DNA from: Streptomyces tauricus
GTDB taxonomy: Bacteria > Actinomycetota > Actinomycetes > Streptomycetales > Streptomycetaceae
Direction of reading: 5' to 3'
Assembly: GCF_014650955.1 (NCBI RefSeq)
Contig: NZ_BMVY01000044.1
Span: 1 to 63,979 of the forward strand
Length of the DNA: 63,979 nucleotides
Under the pieces are notes generated by a model that saw nothing but the letters and a program-made list of their open reading frames with translations, was not told the DNA's origin and did not search any database. The stretch's first letter is position 1. Every line of letters begins with the position of its first letter. Positions 34,605-42,830 of this stretch are shown piece by piece. The translations under genes and the position numbers were made by a program.

Positions 34605-35234
34605 ATGTCACAGCCGCAGTCACCGACGCCACCGCCGCAGCCGCGCCGCAGGGCCCCCGCCGGGGCGGCGGTGCTCCGGGAGGACGTCACGGAGGCGATC
34701 AGGGCAGCCGTCTTCGGGGAACTCGCGGCCGTCGGATACGCGCGCATGTCCATCGAGGGGATCGCGCGCCGCGCGGGCGTCGGCAAGACCGCCGTCTACC
34801 GCCGGTGGCGCTCCAAGCTGCACCTCGTGCTCGACCTGGTCTCCGCGATCGCCGTGCAGGGGCTGCCCGCGCCCGACACGGGCACCCTGGAGGGCGATCT
34901 GCGCCTGCTGTACGAGGTCACCTCACGCGCGCTGCGTCACCCTGTCGCCTCGCAGGTCATCCCCGACCTCCAGGCCGAGGCGGCCCGCAACCCGGAGATC
35001 GCGGAGGCACTGCAGAAAGCCCTGCGCGAGGGGCAGGCGGGCGTCGCGAACGGCATCGTCGACGCCGCCCGGGCGCGCGGTGAGATCCGGGCGGACGTCG
35101 ACGGCGAACTGGCTCTCGACCTGATGTCAGGACCGCTGTACTGGCGTGCGGTGGTGATCCGCGGCCCAAAGCCGCCGAAGGGATATCTGGAGAGTCTGAC
35201 CCGTGCCACGGCGGCGGCCCTCAAGGCGTTGTAG
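34605..35234 (+). CDS. TetR/AcrR family transcriptional regulator
   Basis: 209-aa regulator. The N-terminal helix-turn-helix is MSIEGIARRAGVGKTAVYRRWRSK (about residues 45-70). The C-terminal ligand-binding domain is of the TetR_C_11-like type. The ATG at 34605 (MSQPQSP) is preferred; ATG 34593 is an alternative. Neither has a ribosome binding site, so the message may be leaderless or poorly translated. It is divergent from the polymer exporter, which it may repress through the repeated sites between them. The ligand is unknown. Confidence 0.9.
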   Translation: MSQPQSPTPPPQPRRRAPAGAAVLREDVTEAIRAAVFGELAAVGYARMSIEGIARRAGVGKTAVYRRWRSKLHLVLDLVSAIAVQGLPAPDTGTLEGDLRLLYEVTSRALRHPVASQVIPDLQAEAARNPEIAEALQKALREGQAGVANGIVDAARARGEIRADVDGELALDLMSGPLYWRAVVIRGPKPPKGYLESLTRATAAALKAL

Positions 35235-35386
35235 AGGACCGGAGAGGGCCGCTCCACCTGCGGTTCGGCGGGGACTGCCGCCCTGCTCCGGGCACCTCTC
35301 GCGGGGCGCCCGACCCCCGTAGCGGCCGGATCGTTGTCTTCCACGCCTCACTCTCAGGCCCTCCGGGGGCGCATACTGGAAACACG

Positions 35387-35608
35387 ATGACGAAGCCATC
35401 CGCGCCCCGGCGCCACCTGTCCACCAGTCCCTTCAAAGCTCCGGTTGTCCCGGTCGCCAAGCACTTCGCCCTCGGTGACCGTGTGACGCACGACCAGTTC
35501 GGCCTGGGCAGGATTGTCGGCGTCGAGGAGGGCATCGCGATGCTCGTCGACTTCGGCTCCCGCCAGGCCCGTATCGTCAGCCCCTACACCCGTATGGACA
35601 AGCTCTGA
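35387..35608 (+). CDS. Small tudor-like (CarD/UvrD C-terminal-type) protein
   Basis: 73-aa basic protein. After a 25-residue tail (MTKPSAPRRHLSTSPFKAP) comes a compact beta domain, FALGDRVTHDQFGLGRIVGV and AMLVDFGSRQARIV. It resembles the tudor-like domain at the C-terminus of UvrD/PcrA helicases and in CarD, folds that bind RNA polymerase. As a stand-alone domain it may bind RNA polymerase or another helicase. The family is widespread in Streptomyces but its function is unknown to me. A perfect 11-bp-arm hairpin covers the stop codon. Confidence 0.8.
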   Translation: MTKPSAPRRHLSTSPFKAPVVPVAKHFALGDRVTHDQFGLGRIVGVEEGIAMLVDFGSRQARIVSPYTRMDKL

Positions 35609-35624
35609 CGGGTCCCGTCAGAGC
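35602..35624. terminator. Hairpin overlapping the stop of the small tudor-like gene
   Basis: GCTCTGACGGG and CCCGTCAGAGC are perfectly complementary around a single T. The stop codon lies inside the left arm. It probably terminates transcription, as no T-run is needed in many actinobacterial cases. Confidence 0.7.
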
Positions 35625-35705
35625 ACCCTCGCCGCGGCCCAGGACCACTTCCGGCCCGCGGCGAGTGCGTTTGGAGCCGCTGTGCGTTGCGGTGCGGTGC
35701 GGTTC

Positions 35706-36686
35706 CTAGCCCTGGCGTGCCTGCGGGTGGAGTCGTAGCCAGCCCTCCCAGGCCGACGTGATCATGTCGTCGAGGCCGTACTTCGCCTTCCAGCCGAGCT
35801 CCGCGGCGATGCGGTCGGCGGAGGCGACGACCCGCGCCGGGTCGCCGGCCCGGCGAGGGGCCGCCGTGGGTGCGAGCGTGTGGCCGGTGATCTCGTTGAT
35901 GCGGTCGATCATCCGGCGGACCGAGACCCCCTCGCCGCGGCCGATGTCGAGGGTCAGATCGGTGCCGGGAGCCGCGGCGAGCCGTGCGGCCGCCGCCACA
36001 TGGGCCTCCGCCAGATCGACGACGTGGATGTAGTCGCGTACGCAGGTGCCGTCCGGGGTCGCGTAGTCGTCGCCGAAGATCCTCGGCGGCTCGCCCGCCG
36101 TCAGCTTCTCGAAGACCATCGGGACGATGTTGAAGACGCCCACGTCGGCCAGTTCCGGTGTCGCCGCCCCCGCCACGTTGAAGTAGCGCAGACAGGCCGT
36201 CGACAGACCGTGCGCGCGGCCCGTGGCACGCACCAGCCACTCCCCGGCGAGCTTGGTCTCCCCGTACGGGTTGATCGGCGCGCAGGGCGTCTCCTCCGTC
36301 ACGAGGTCGACGTCGGGAATACCGTAGACCGCCGCCGAGGACGAGAACACGAAGGACGGCACCGCGGCGGCCGTGACCGCCTGCAGCAGCACGCGCAGCC
36401 CCTCGACGTTCTCGCGGTAGTAGTGCAGCGGCAGCTCCACCGACTCGCCCACCTGCTTCTTCGCCGCCAGGTGCACGACACCGGTGATCGCGTGGTCCTT
36501 CAGCGCCCGCGCGACCCGCTCCCCGTCCAGGGTCGAGCCGACGACCAGCGGGACCCCGTCCGGGACGCGTTCGGAGATCCCGGTGGACAAGTCGTCGTAC
36601 ACCACGGTCCGTTCGCCCGCCTCGGTCATCGCGCGGACGACGTGCGCCCCGATGTAACCGGCGCCGCCGGTGATCAGCCAGCTCAT
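35706..36686 (-). CDS. galE: UDP-glucose 4-epimerase
   Basis: 326-aa short-chain dehydrogenase/reductase of the extended GalE class that interconverts UDP-glucose and UDP-galactose with bound NAD. The Rossmann motif is ITGGAGYIGAHV. The catalytic Ser is in FSSSAAVYG, and the YxxxK pair is in NPYGETKLAGE. RYFNVAGA and RDYIHVVDLAEAH follow. Inside the wall-polymer locus it likely supplies UDP-galactose or UDP-GalNAc for the glycosyltransferases rather than for the Leloir pathway, whose other genes are absent here. Confidence 0.94.
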   Translation of the reverse strand: MSWLITGGAGYIGAHVVRAMTEAGERTVVYDDLSTGISERVPDGVPLVVGSTLDGERVARALKDHAITGVVHLAAKKQVGESVELPLHYYRENVEGLRVLLQAVTAAAVPSFVFSSSAAVYGIPDVDLVTEETPCAPINPYGETKLAGEWLVRATGRAHGLSTACLRYFNVAGAATPELADVGVFNIVPMVFEKLTAGEPPRIFGDDYATPDGTCVRDYIHVVDLAEAHVAAAARLAAAPGTDLTLDIGRGEGVSVRRMIDRINEITGHTLAPTAAPRRAGDPARVVASADRIAAELGWKAKYGLDDMITSAWEGWLRLHPQARQG

Positions 36687-36713
36687 CTACGGCCGTCCCC
36701 TCGTGTGTCCTCG

Positions 36714-36769
36714 TGCGTCACTCATGCTGCGTCTCTCATGCTGCGTCACTCATGGAGCGTCTCTCATGG
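36714..36769. repeat. Four 14-bp tandem repeats between galE and the GT2 gene
   Basis: Units TGCGTCACTCATGC, TGCGTCTCTCATGC, TGCGTCACTCATGG and AGCGTCTCTCATGG occur in perfect 14-bp register, 28 bases upstream of galE on its promoter side. The ACT/TCT variants alternate, suggesting duplication of a 28-bp pair. Confidence 0.88.
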
Positions 36770-36781
36770 TGCGGATACGGA

Positions 36782-38464
36782 TCAGTGAAGCAAACGCTTC
36801 AGTCTGCGGCCCAGCACGGCCGCCGTACCCCGCAGACCCGGCGCGATCCGCACGGCGAGCGAGCCCGCGTGGGTCGCGTACGGCTGGACGAGCAGCACCC
36901 CGCGCCGGGCGCTCGGTACGACCGTCCGGCGCAGCAGACCGGGGCCGGTGCTCGCGTGCGCGGTGGTCTCGCGGGTCGTGCCGTCGTGGAAGCGCAGGCA
37001 CAGCCGCAGGTCCCAGGTGCCGGAGCCGAGCGCCGCGAGGTCGGCCGGCGCCTCGGCCGTCCAGGAGTCGACGCCGGAACCGTTGCGGGTGAGGTCGGGG
37101 TCGGGGTCGTCCGGTCGGAACGTCGCGGTGAGCGTGAGGCCCGTGCGCCCGTCCCGCCGGTGCACGAACTCGGCGTCCACGGTCGCCGGCGCCGCGTCCG
37201 CCATCCGTCCGTACAGCTCGTGCAGGCGCAGCCGCAGCCGGGTGCCACGCGCGCGTGGCCGCAGTTCCGCGTCGACGGCCACAGGGAGGAGGCGTACGGG
37301 CCGGTGCAGGAGGTGTTCCAGGGTGACGTGGGGCAGGTCGGCCGACCAGACGGGCGTACCGTCCGGGGCCCGCGCGTACGGCGGCCGCAGCCGGGCCGGA
37401 CGCGCCGCGACCTCCTTGACACGGGTCAGGTCGCGCGGCTTCTCGGAGGCCAGCACCACCTGGGCGATCACCCGGCCGGGCGCCGGGGCCAGCGCGAAGT
37501 CGCCCGCGTCGAACGTCGCGAGGTACGCGCGCGTGAGGGCCCACCACTCACGCCGGTACCCGGGCCCGCGCAGATCCAGCTCGCGCACGTACATCCGCAG
37601 CGCGTGGTCGAGGAACCGCGCGCGGGACGCCCGGGCCAGCCGCTTCTCACCGGCCGCGAGGAGGATGTCGTACGCCAGGGCGTGGGCGGTGATCCTGGCC
37701 CGCCAGTTGTCGACGCCCGACCTGTCCAGCGAGATCGACAGGCGTTCGGCGCTGCGGCGCACGTGCCAGACGTACACCGTGTCCGGGATCAGCGCGATCC
37801 GCGGACGGGCGGCCAGCACGCGCGCGGTGAAGACGAAGTCCTCGTAGGGGAAGCGCCCCTCGGGGAAGCGGATGCCGTGCTCGCGCAGGAAGTCGGTGCG
37901 GTACAGCTTGTTGACGCACAGCGTGTCGTGGACCAGCCGGACGCGCCGCGACGGGCGGGTCACGAGGGCGGCTCCCGCGTACAGCTCGGGCTGCCAGCGG
38001 ACCTCGCGGCCGGAGGGCAGTTCGCGGCGCACGCACAGGCCGGCGGCTACCTCGGTGCCGCGCCCGGTGGCCGCGGTCAGCAGGGCGTCCACCGCGCCGG
38101 GCGGCAGTACGTCGTCGCTGTCGAGGAACATCACGTACGGAGCCGTGGCGGCGTCGATCCCGTCGTTGCGGGGGCTGCCGCAGCCGCCGCTGTTGACCTC
38201 GCGGTGGACGACCCTCAGCCGCGGCTCGTCCCGCGCGAGGCGGTCCAGGAGGGGGGCACTGCCGTCCGTCGAGCAGTCGTCCACGGCGATCACCTCGCGG
38301 ACCGCGGGCCCCTGCGCCAGGGCCGAGCGCACCGCGTCCCCCACATGGGCGGCGTCCTCGTACCCGATGACGACGACGCACACCTGCGCCCGGTGCGCGA
38401 GGGAGGCGTGAGGTGCTCCGGCCTGAATGGACGGCATGGGGTGCATGGCGTGCATGGGGTGCAT
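36782..38464 (-). CDS. GT2-family glycosyltransferase
   Basis: 560-aa protein with an N-terminal GT2 domain: VIAVDDCSTDGS, GGCGSPRNDG, FLDSDDVLPPGA, and VNKLYRTDFLREHGIRFPEGRFPYEDF. A beta-rich C-terminal half resembles the linker of the 965-aa fusion, but there is no TagF-like domain. The N-terminus is ambiguous: four ATG codons lie in a 9-bp repeat (MHPMHAMHPM), and a TTG at 38491 is also in frame. ATG 38464 is taken because GGAAG lies 11 bases upstream. It probably adds a sugar to the same polymer. Confidence 0.86.
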   Translation of the reverse strand: MHPMHAMHPMPSIQAGAPHASLAHRAQVCVVVIGYEDAAHVGDAVRSALAQGPAVREVIAVDDCSTDGSAPLLDRLARDEPRLRVVHREVNSGGCGSPRNDGIDAATAPYVMFLDSDDVLPPGAVDALLTAATGRGTEVAAGLCVRRELPSGREVRWQPELYAGAALVTRPSRRVRLVHDTLCVNKLYRTDFLREHGIRFPEGRFPYEDFVFTARVLAARPRIALIPDTVYVWHVRRSAERLSISLDRSGVDNWRARITAHALAYDILLAAGEKRLARASRARFLDHALRMYVRELDLRGPGYRREWWALTRAYLATFDAGDFALAPAPGRVIAQVVLASEKPRDLTRVKEVAARPARLRPPYARAPDGTPVWSADLPHVTLEHLLHRPVRLLPVAVDAELRPRARGTRLRLRLHELYGRMADAAPATVDAEFVHRRDGRTGLTLTATFRPDDPDPDLTRNGSGVDSWTAEAPADLAALGSGTWDLRLCLRFHDGTTRETTAHASTGPGLLRRTVVPSARRGVLLVQPYATHAGSLAVRIAPGLRGTAAVLGRRLKRLLH

Positions 38465-38469
38465 GGCTC
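38434..38469. repeat. 9-bp repeats containing alternative start codons
   Basis: GCATGGGGT/GCATGGCGT units repeat four times across the start of the GT2 gene. Each unit supplies an in-frame ATG on the minus strand. Confidence 0.8.
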
Positions 38470-38517
38470 GTACGGCTTCCACGAGACGCAATAGTAGTTA
38501 ATGCGGGCAATTTTCCC

Positions 38518-39789
38518 TTAAGGGGCGTCCGCTGTCTCGTGGGGGCGGTGTCGATCGGGTGCGGGGAGTGTCCCGGTGGGCCGGGGCCCGGCCGGCGGGC
38601 GCGCCGCCGTCCACAGGCGGTGGAAGGAGAGCCCGGCGGCCGTCACCAGGAGGCCGTTGCGGACGAACATCAGCAGGGTGCCCGTCCAGGTGCAGGCCAC
38701 GACGTCGTCGTACAGGACGGGGTACGCCAGGGCGCTGACCGCGGCGGCCGTCACGACCAGCGTCGCGACCGGGCGCTGCGTGGTGTGCCGCGAGGTCAGA
38801 CACACGGCGGCCAGCCCGATCAGCCACACCAGGTACTGGGGACTGATGACCCGGCTCGTCACCGTGAACAGGAGGACGGCGCTCAGCGCGGCGTCGTACG
38901 GGGTCGCCGGCGTCCAGTGCCGCGCGCGCAGCCGCCACAGCAGCAGGGCGCCGAAGGCCGTGACGGTGAGCGCCAGCGACACCGCGGCGATCGAGGTGAC
39001 GTACGGGCCGGTGAACTCCATCGCGCCGTACCGGTAGCCCACGCGCCCCGGCCAGCCCGCGTGGTGCGCGAAGGACAGGGCCGTGCCGCCGAGCGACTCG
39101 ATCTGCACGCCCCGGCCGCTCTGCTGGTGCAGGAAGCCGAACGGGTCGCGGAAGAGGGCGGCGAGCGTCAGCAGCAGCACGCCCGCGGTGACCGCCGCCG
39201 AGGTCCACGCCTCCCTCGTCGTACGGCCCCGGGGCGTGCCGATCAGCGTCAGCGCGGGCCAGACCTTCACCAGGGCGCCCAGTGCGGCGAACGCGCCGCA
39301 CGCACGCGTGGAGCGCGACAACGTCAACAGGGAGATGACGGCGAAGGCGGTGACCTGCACGTCGTAGCGGGCGAGGGGGATGTGCAGGAGGAGGGGCAGG
39401 GCGGCCGTCCAGAGCGCGGCGCCGCGCAGGCTGCGGCCGGGACGGGTGCGGCCCGGACGGGTGCCCGCGCGCGTGAGGACGACGGTGACCAGGAGGTCGG
39501 TGGCCAGCGTGAGGGTCACGAACGCCTGGAAGTACGTCAGCCCCGGCAGCAGTCCGGGGGACAGCAGGACGGGGCCCGCGCCCGGTGGGTACTGCCACAG
39601 GCGGTCGCCCGAGGGGAACGTGCCGGTGGTGAGGACGCCGTACCAGCGGGCGTACAGCTCGTGCACCTCGCGTGCGACGCCGCCGACGCCGAGGGGGGTG
39701 CGGCCGTCCTGGAAGAGCAGCCAGAGCATCAGGGCGCGGGTGGCCGACCAGGTCGCGGCGAGCATCAGGAGCTTCTTCCGGAGAATCAT
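38518..39789 (-). CDS. Polytopic glycosyltransferase, GT87/DUF2029-like
   Basis: 423-aa integral membrane protein with about ten hydrophobic helices, resembling polyprenyl-phosphate-sugar-dependent mannosyltransferases of the DUF2029/GT87 group. Features are the early loop REVHELYARWYGVLTTGTFPSGDRLWQYPPGAGP, whose acidic residues would be catalytic in GT-C enzymes; GALVKVWPAL, typical of the group; and TSRVISPQYLVWLIGL. ATG 39789 is chosen, and a TTG 21 bases upstream is possible. Such enzymes work on the outer face of the membrane. The substrate is unknown; context suggests decoration of the wall polymer. Confidence 0.82.
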   Translation of the reverse strand: MILRKKLLMLAATWSATRALMLWLLFQDGRTPLGVGGVAREVHELYARWYGVLTTGTFPSGDRLWQYPPGAGPVLLSPGLLPGLTYFQAFVTLTLATDLLVTVVLTRAGTRPGRTRPGRSLRGAALWTAALPLLLHIPLARYDVQVTAFAVISLLTLSRSTRACGAFAALGALVKVWPALTLIGTPRGRTTREAWTSAAVTAGVLLLTLAALFRDPFGFLHQQSGRGVQIESLGGTALSFAHHAGWPGRVGYRYGAMEFTGPYVTSIAAVSLALTVTAFGALLLWRLRARHWTPATPYDAALSAVLLFTVTSRVISPQYLVWLIGLAAVCLTSRHTTQRPVATLVVTAAAVSALAYPVLYDDVVACTWTGTLLMFVRNGLLVTAAGLSFHRLWTAARPPAGPRPTGTLPAPDRHRPHETADAP

Positions 39790-39879
39790 CCGGGGGATCG
39801 TAAGCCGCAAGGTGGCTTATACCGTCTGATGACGAGTCAATCACCGACAAAGGTCAGCTAGTAGCACAAGATTCGGCAC

Positions 39880-41658
39880 ATGACCGTCAAGTGTTCGAGG
39901 GGCGCCTTCGCCTTCACCGGTGCCGGTGCCGGTGCCGTCGCTGTGGGCGTGCCCGGGGTCGTCATGTTCGCGGTCGGTCTGTGGGGGATCGACCGGGGCG
40001 GGATGTGGCGCGACGAGGCGGTCACCTTCCAGGTGGCACGGCGTTCGCTGCCGCAGATCTGGCATCTGCTGCACTCCGTGGACGCGGTGCACGGGCTCTA
40101 CTACCTCCTCATGCACCCCGTCCTCGCCGTCCACTCCGGCGAGGTCGCGCTGCGCCTGCCCTCACTCTGCGCGGCCGCCGTGACGGCGAGTCTCGTCGCG
40201 GCCCTCGGGGTACGGCTCGCGCGTCCGCGCGTCGGGCTGTGGGCGGGGCTGCTGTACGCGGTGACGCCGATGGTGGGGCACTTCGCGCAGGAGGGGCGGT
40301 CTTACGCGCTGGTCGCCGCGGGGGGTGCGGGGGGCACGCTTCTGTTCGTGCGGGCCGTTGGGGGGTGGTCTCCCGGTCGGGGGGTGAGTGTCGGGTGCGG
40401 GTCGATGAGGGCTGGGTGCGCAGTCCCCCGCGCCCCTGAGGGCGCCCCGGTGGGGGTGAGTACCCAGTTCCCCGCGCCCCTCGAAGCGACCGGGTGGGGG
40501 GTTTATGGGGGTGTTGTCGGTTGCACCGTGTTGTTGCATGAGATGGCCGTGTTCGTGTTGCTCGCGCATGGCTGCGCGTTGGTGCTTGCGCGGGTGCCCC
40601 GGCGGGTGTGGTGGGGGTGGGGGCGGGCCGCCGGGGGCGTGATGCTCGTGGTCGTTCCGCTCGGTCTGGTCTCCAGTGGCCAGGCGGGTCAGGTGGCGTG
40701 GCTCGAACCTCCCGGCGGTGGCGCGGTCGAAGGGCTGCTGCGGGGGTTCGCGGGTCCGACCCTGCCGGTCCTCGGCCCGTATCTGCTGCTGATCGTTCTC
40801 GCCCTGTGCGCCCCGCTCGCGCGCCGGGGCGAGCTCTCCCTCCCCGCGGTCGCCCTCCCGCTGCTGCTCGTGCCGCCCGCGACCCTCCTCGCGGTCTCGC
40901 GCCACTGGCCGCTCTTCGACGACCGCTATGTGCTGTACGCGCTCGCGGGGGCGCCCCTGCTGGCGGCGGCGGGCGCGGACCGGCTGGCGGGGGCGGCGGC
41001 CCGCCTGTGGGGCCGCCGGACGCGGCACGTCGACGCGTACGCCGTCCCGTGTCTCGGAGTGGTCGGCGTCGCTCTCGTCTTCGTCGCGCAGCTTCCCGTC
41101 CTGCGCGCGGACCGGGATCCCGAGCGGCGGCCCGACAACCTCGCCGCCGTCTCGGCCGCGGCGGCCCGGCGGATGGACCACGGCGACCCCGTGCTCTTCC
41201 TCCCGGCGCTGGCCAGGCGCGCGGCGGTGGCGTACCCGAAGGGCTTCCGTGGCGCGGCGGACATCGCGCTGCGCGAGCCCGGGCCCGTCTCCGGAACCCT
41301 CTACGGACGCGAGACCGGTCCCGGCGAACTGCGGCGCCGGCTCGCCGGGCTCGACCGCGTCTGGGTGGTCGCCGAGCCGTACGCGCTGCGGCCCGGCTGG
41401 TATCCGCCGGCCCCCGCCGAACAGGTCAAACTCGCCCTCGTGCGGGAGCAGTTCGTGCCCCGGGCGGAGTTCGTGCGCAAGGGGTCGGTCATACGGCTCT
41501 ATGTGCGCAAGACGTCGGCGGAAGCCGAAGCCGAAGCCGGAGCGGGAGCGGCGGGGGTGCGGTCGGTTGGGGGTAGGCGAACGTGCCGCCCGGTCACTCG
41601 CTGCCGGGGCCGGGGCCGGGGGGCTCCTCCAGTGCCGCCGCGTCCAGCGCGCCCGTGA
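39880..41658 (+). CDS. GT39-like (ArnT/PMT type) membrane glycosyltransferase
   Basis: 592-aa integral membrane protein of the GT-C fold. The catalytic first loop is WGIDRGGMWRDEAVTFQVARRSL, with the conserved Asp-Glu. Further helices and QEGRSYALVA are typical of Streptomyces GT39 proteins. Two oddities stand out. Residues about 180-203 are encoded by a family A intergenic repeat lying in frame (CAVPRAPEGAPVGV...QFPAPLE). The C-terminus beyond RLYVRK is a low-complexity tail (AEAEAEAGAGAAG) that runs 65 bases into the convergent ohrR gene. Codon usage in 40320-40640 is less GC3-biased. It may still be functional, because the insert falls in a loop. Confidence 0.78.
   Translation: MTVKCSRGAFAFTGAGAGAVAVGVPGVVMFAVGLWGIDRGGMWRDEAVTFQVARRSLPQIWHLLHSVDAVHGLYYLLMHPVLAVHSGEVALRLPSLCAAAVTASLVAALGVRLARPRVGLWAGLLYAVTPMVGHFAQEGRSYALVAAGGAGGTLLFVRAVGGWSPGRGVSVGCGSMRAGCAVPRAPEGAPVGVSTQFPAPLEATGWGVYGGVVGCTVLLHEMAVFVLLAHGCALVLARVPRRVWWGWGRAAGGVMLVVVPLGLVSSGQAGQVAWLEPPGGGAVEGLLRGFAGPTLPVLGPYLLLIVLALCAPLARRGELSLPAVALPLLLVPPATLLAVSRHWPLFDDRYVLYALAGAPLLAAAGADRLAGAAARLWGRRTRHVDAYAVPCLGVVGVALVFVAQLPVLRADRDPERRPDNLAAVSAAAARRMDHGDPVLFLPALARRAAVAYPKGFRGAADIALREPGPVSGTLYGRETGPGELRRRLAGLDRVWVVAEPYALRPGWYPPAPAEQVKLALVREQFVPRAEFVRKGSVIRLYVRKTSAEAEAEAGAGAAGVRSVGGRRTCRPVTRCRGRGRGAPPVPPRPARP
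40417..40488. repeat. Family A repeat inside a coding sequence
   Basis: Two family A cores (40420-40437, one mismatch from the consensus; 40465-40481, exact) lie within the GT39-like gene and keep the frame open. Elsewhere in the window this family is strictly intergenic. Confidence 0.85.
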
Positions 41659-42085
41659 GCCGGTCGAGCCGGGTCCGCAGGTCGTCGATCTCGGCCAGTT
41701 CGAAGCCCGTCGCGGCGGCGATCCGGCGCGGTACGCGCAGCGCCCGCTCGCGCAGGGCCGTGCCCTCGCCGGTGAGCCCGACCACCACGGACCGCTCGTC
41801 CAGGGCGCTGCGCTCACGGCGTACGAGACCGGCCGTCTCCAGTCGCTTCAGCAGGGGCGACAGCGTCCCGGAGTCGAGTCGCAGGTGCTCGCCGACCTTC
41901 TTCACGGGCAGGTCGCCGTGCTCCCACAGGACCAGCATGACCAGGTACTGGGGGTAGGTGAGGCCCAGTTCCTTCAGGACGACGCGGTACAGACCGTTGA
42001 AGGCGCGCGAGGCCGCGTTCAGGGAGAAGCAGATCTGCTGGTCCAGGCGGAGGAAGTCGTCGTCGCGTACGGGCGTCGTGGTCAT
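41594..42085 (-). CDS. ohrR: Organic hydroperoxide resistance regulator (MarR family)
   Basis: 163-aa MarR-family repressor. The reactive N-terminal cysteine that senses organic peroxides is Cys19 in LDQQICFSLNAASRAF. The winged helix-turn-helix is LPVKKVGEHLRLDSGTLSPLLKRLE, followed by the wing VRRERSALDERSVVVGLT. It has a one-Cys (or mixed-thiol) type architecture: no second conserved Cys near the C-terminus. It is divergent from ohr, with an AT-rich operator between them. Its 3' end overlaps the tail of the GT39-like gene. Confidence 0.94.
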   Translation of the reverse strand: MTTTPVRDDDFLRLDQQICFSLNAASRAFNGLYRVVLKELGLTYPQYLVMLVLWEHGDLPVKKVGEHLRLDSGTLSPLLKRLETAGLVRRERSALDERSVVVGLTGEGTALRERALRVPRRIAAATGFELAEIDDLRTRLDRLTGALDAAALEEPPGPGPGSE

Positions 42086-42109
42086 GTCTCCAGGATACCT
42101 CGGCGCGTC

Positions 42110-42139
42110 ATTTAGTTGTGCGCAATTTAATTGTGTGCT
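42110..42139. promoter_or_regulatory. Probable OhrR operator
   Basis: The ohrR-ohr gap has CAATT-T-AATTG (42123-42133) and two related direct units, ATTTAGTTGTGCG and ATTTAATTGTGTG. This AT-rich palindrome in an otherwise GC-rich genome resembles OhrR boxes and lies 25-55 bases before the divergent ohrR start. Confidence 0.65.
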
Positions 42140-42226
42140 CTACTTGTATCCGTCAGCGGCCGGGACCACGAAGGCCGCCGACACGATGTGGACCTTTGAG
42201 TTGGACCTTTGAGAGGGATGGTTTCC

Positions 42227-42640
42227 ATGGACGCGATCTACACCGCCGTAGCCACCGCCACCCACGGCCGTGACGGCCGCGCCTACAGCTCCGACGGGCA
42301 GCTCGATCTGCAGCTCGGGATTCCGACGGAGATGGGTGGCAACGGGCAGGGCACGAACCCGGAGCAGCTGTTCGCCGCCGGGTACTCGGCCTGTTTCGCG
42401 AGTGCGCTCGCGTTGGTGGGGCGGGCGGCGAAGGTCGACGTCAGTGATGCCGCTGTGACCGCTGAGGTGGGGATCGGCAAGCAGGGGGAAGGGTTTGCCC
42501 TGAAGGTCACCCTTCGGGTGGAGCTGCCTGAGTCCGTGGACGCGGAGACCGGGCGGAAGCTTGTCGAGCAGGCTCACCAGGTGTGCCCGTACTCGAACGC
42601 GACGCGGGGGAACGTGCCGGTCGAGCTCGTCGTCGAGTAG
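42227..42640 (+). CDS. ohr: Organic hydroperoxide resistance protein
   Basis: 137-aa thiol peroxidase of the Ohr/OsmC family that reduces organic hydroperoxides in the cytoplasm. The peroxidatic Cys56 is in AAGYSACFASAL and the resolving Cys120 in AHQVCPYSNATRGN. The N-terminus DAIYTAVATATHGRDGRAYSSDG matches the family. ATG 42227 is chosen because GAGGG lies nine bases upstream; ATG 42218 and TTG 42209 are alternatives. It is controlled by the divergent ohrR. The pair is inserted within the wall-polymer locus and has no obvious role in polymer synthesis. Confidence 0.96.
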   Translation: MDAIYTAVATATHGRDGRAYSSDGQLDLQLGIPTEMGGNGQGTNPEQLFAAGYSACFASALALVGRAAKVDVSDAAVTAEVGIGKQGEGFALKVTLRVELPESVDAETGRKLVEQAHQVCPYSNATRGNVPVELVVE

Positions 42641-42648
42641 GTTTTCTC

Positions 42649-42830
42649 GCCCCCGCCGCCCCTACCCTTCCCGTCACTGCATGGGGGCTGCGCCCCCTCG
42701 CCCCCGTTGTCCTCAAACGCCGGACGGGCTGAGAACCAGCCCGTCCGGCGCTTGAGGACGAGCGCGCTCAGCGCGATGCGGGGGTTCGGGGGCGGAGACC
42801 CCGGGGTCGGGGCGGGAAGGGGCGGCGGGG
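42649..42830. repeat. Family B repeat with hairpin, overlapping a gene end
   Basis: The same order as the copy at 28244: the CCCCCGCCGCCCCTACCC block, GGGGGCTGCGCCCCC, then a hairpin at 42711-42757 with near-perfect arms, then GGGGTTCGGGGGCGGAG. From 42768 the element is also the 3' end of the convergent membrane-protein gene. Confidence 0.85.
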
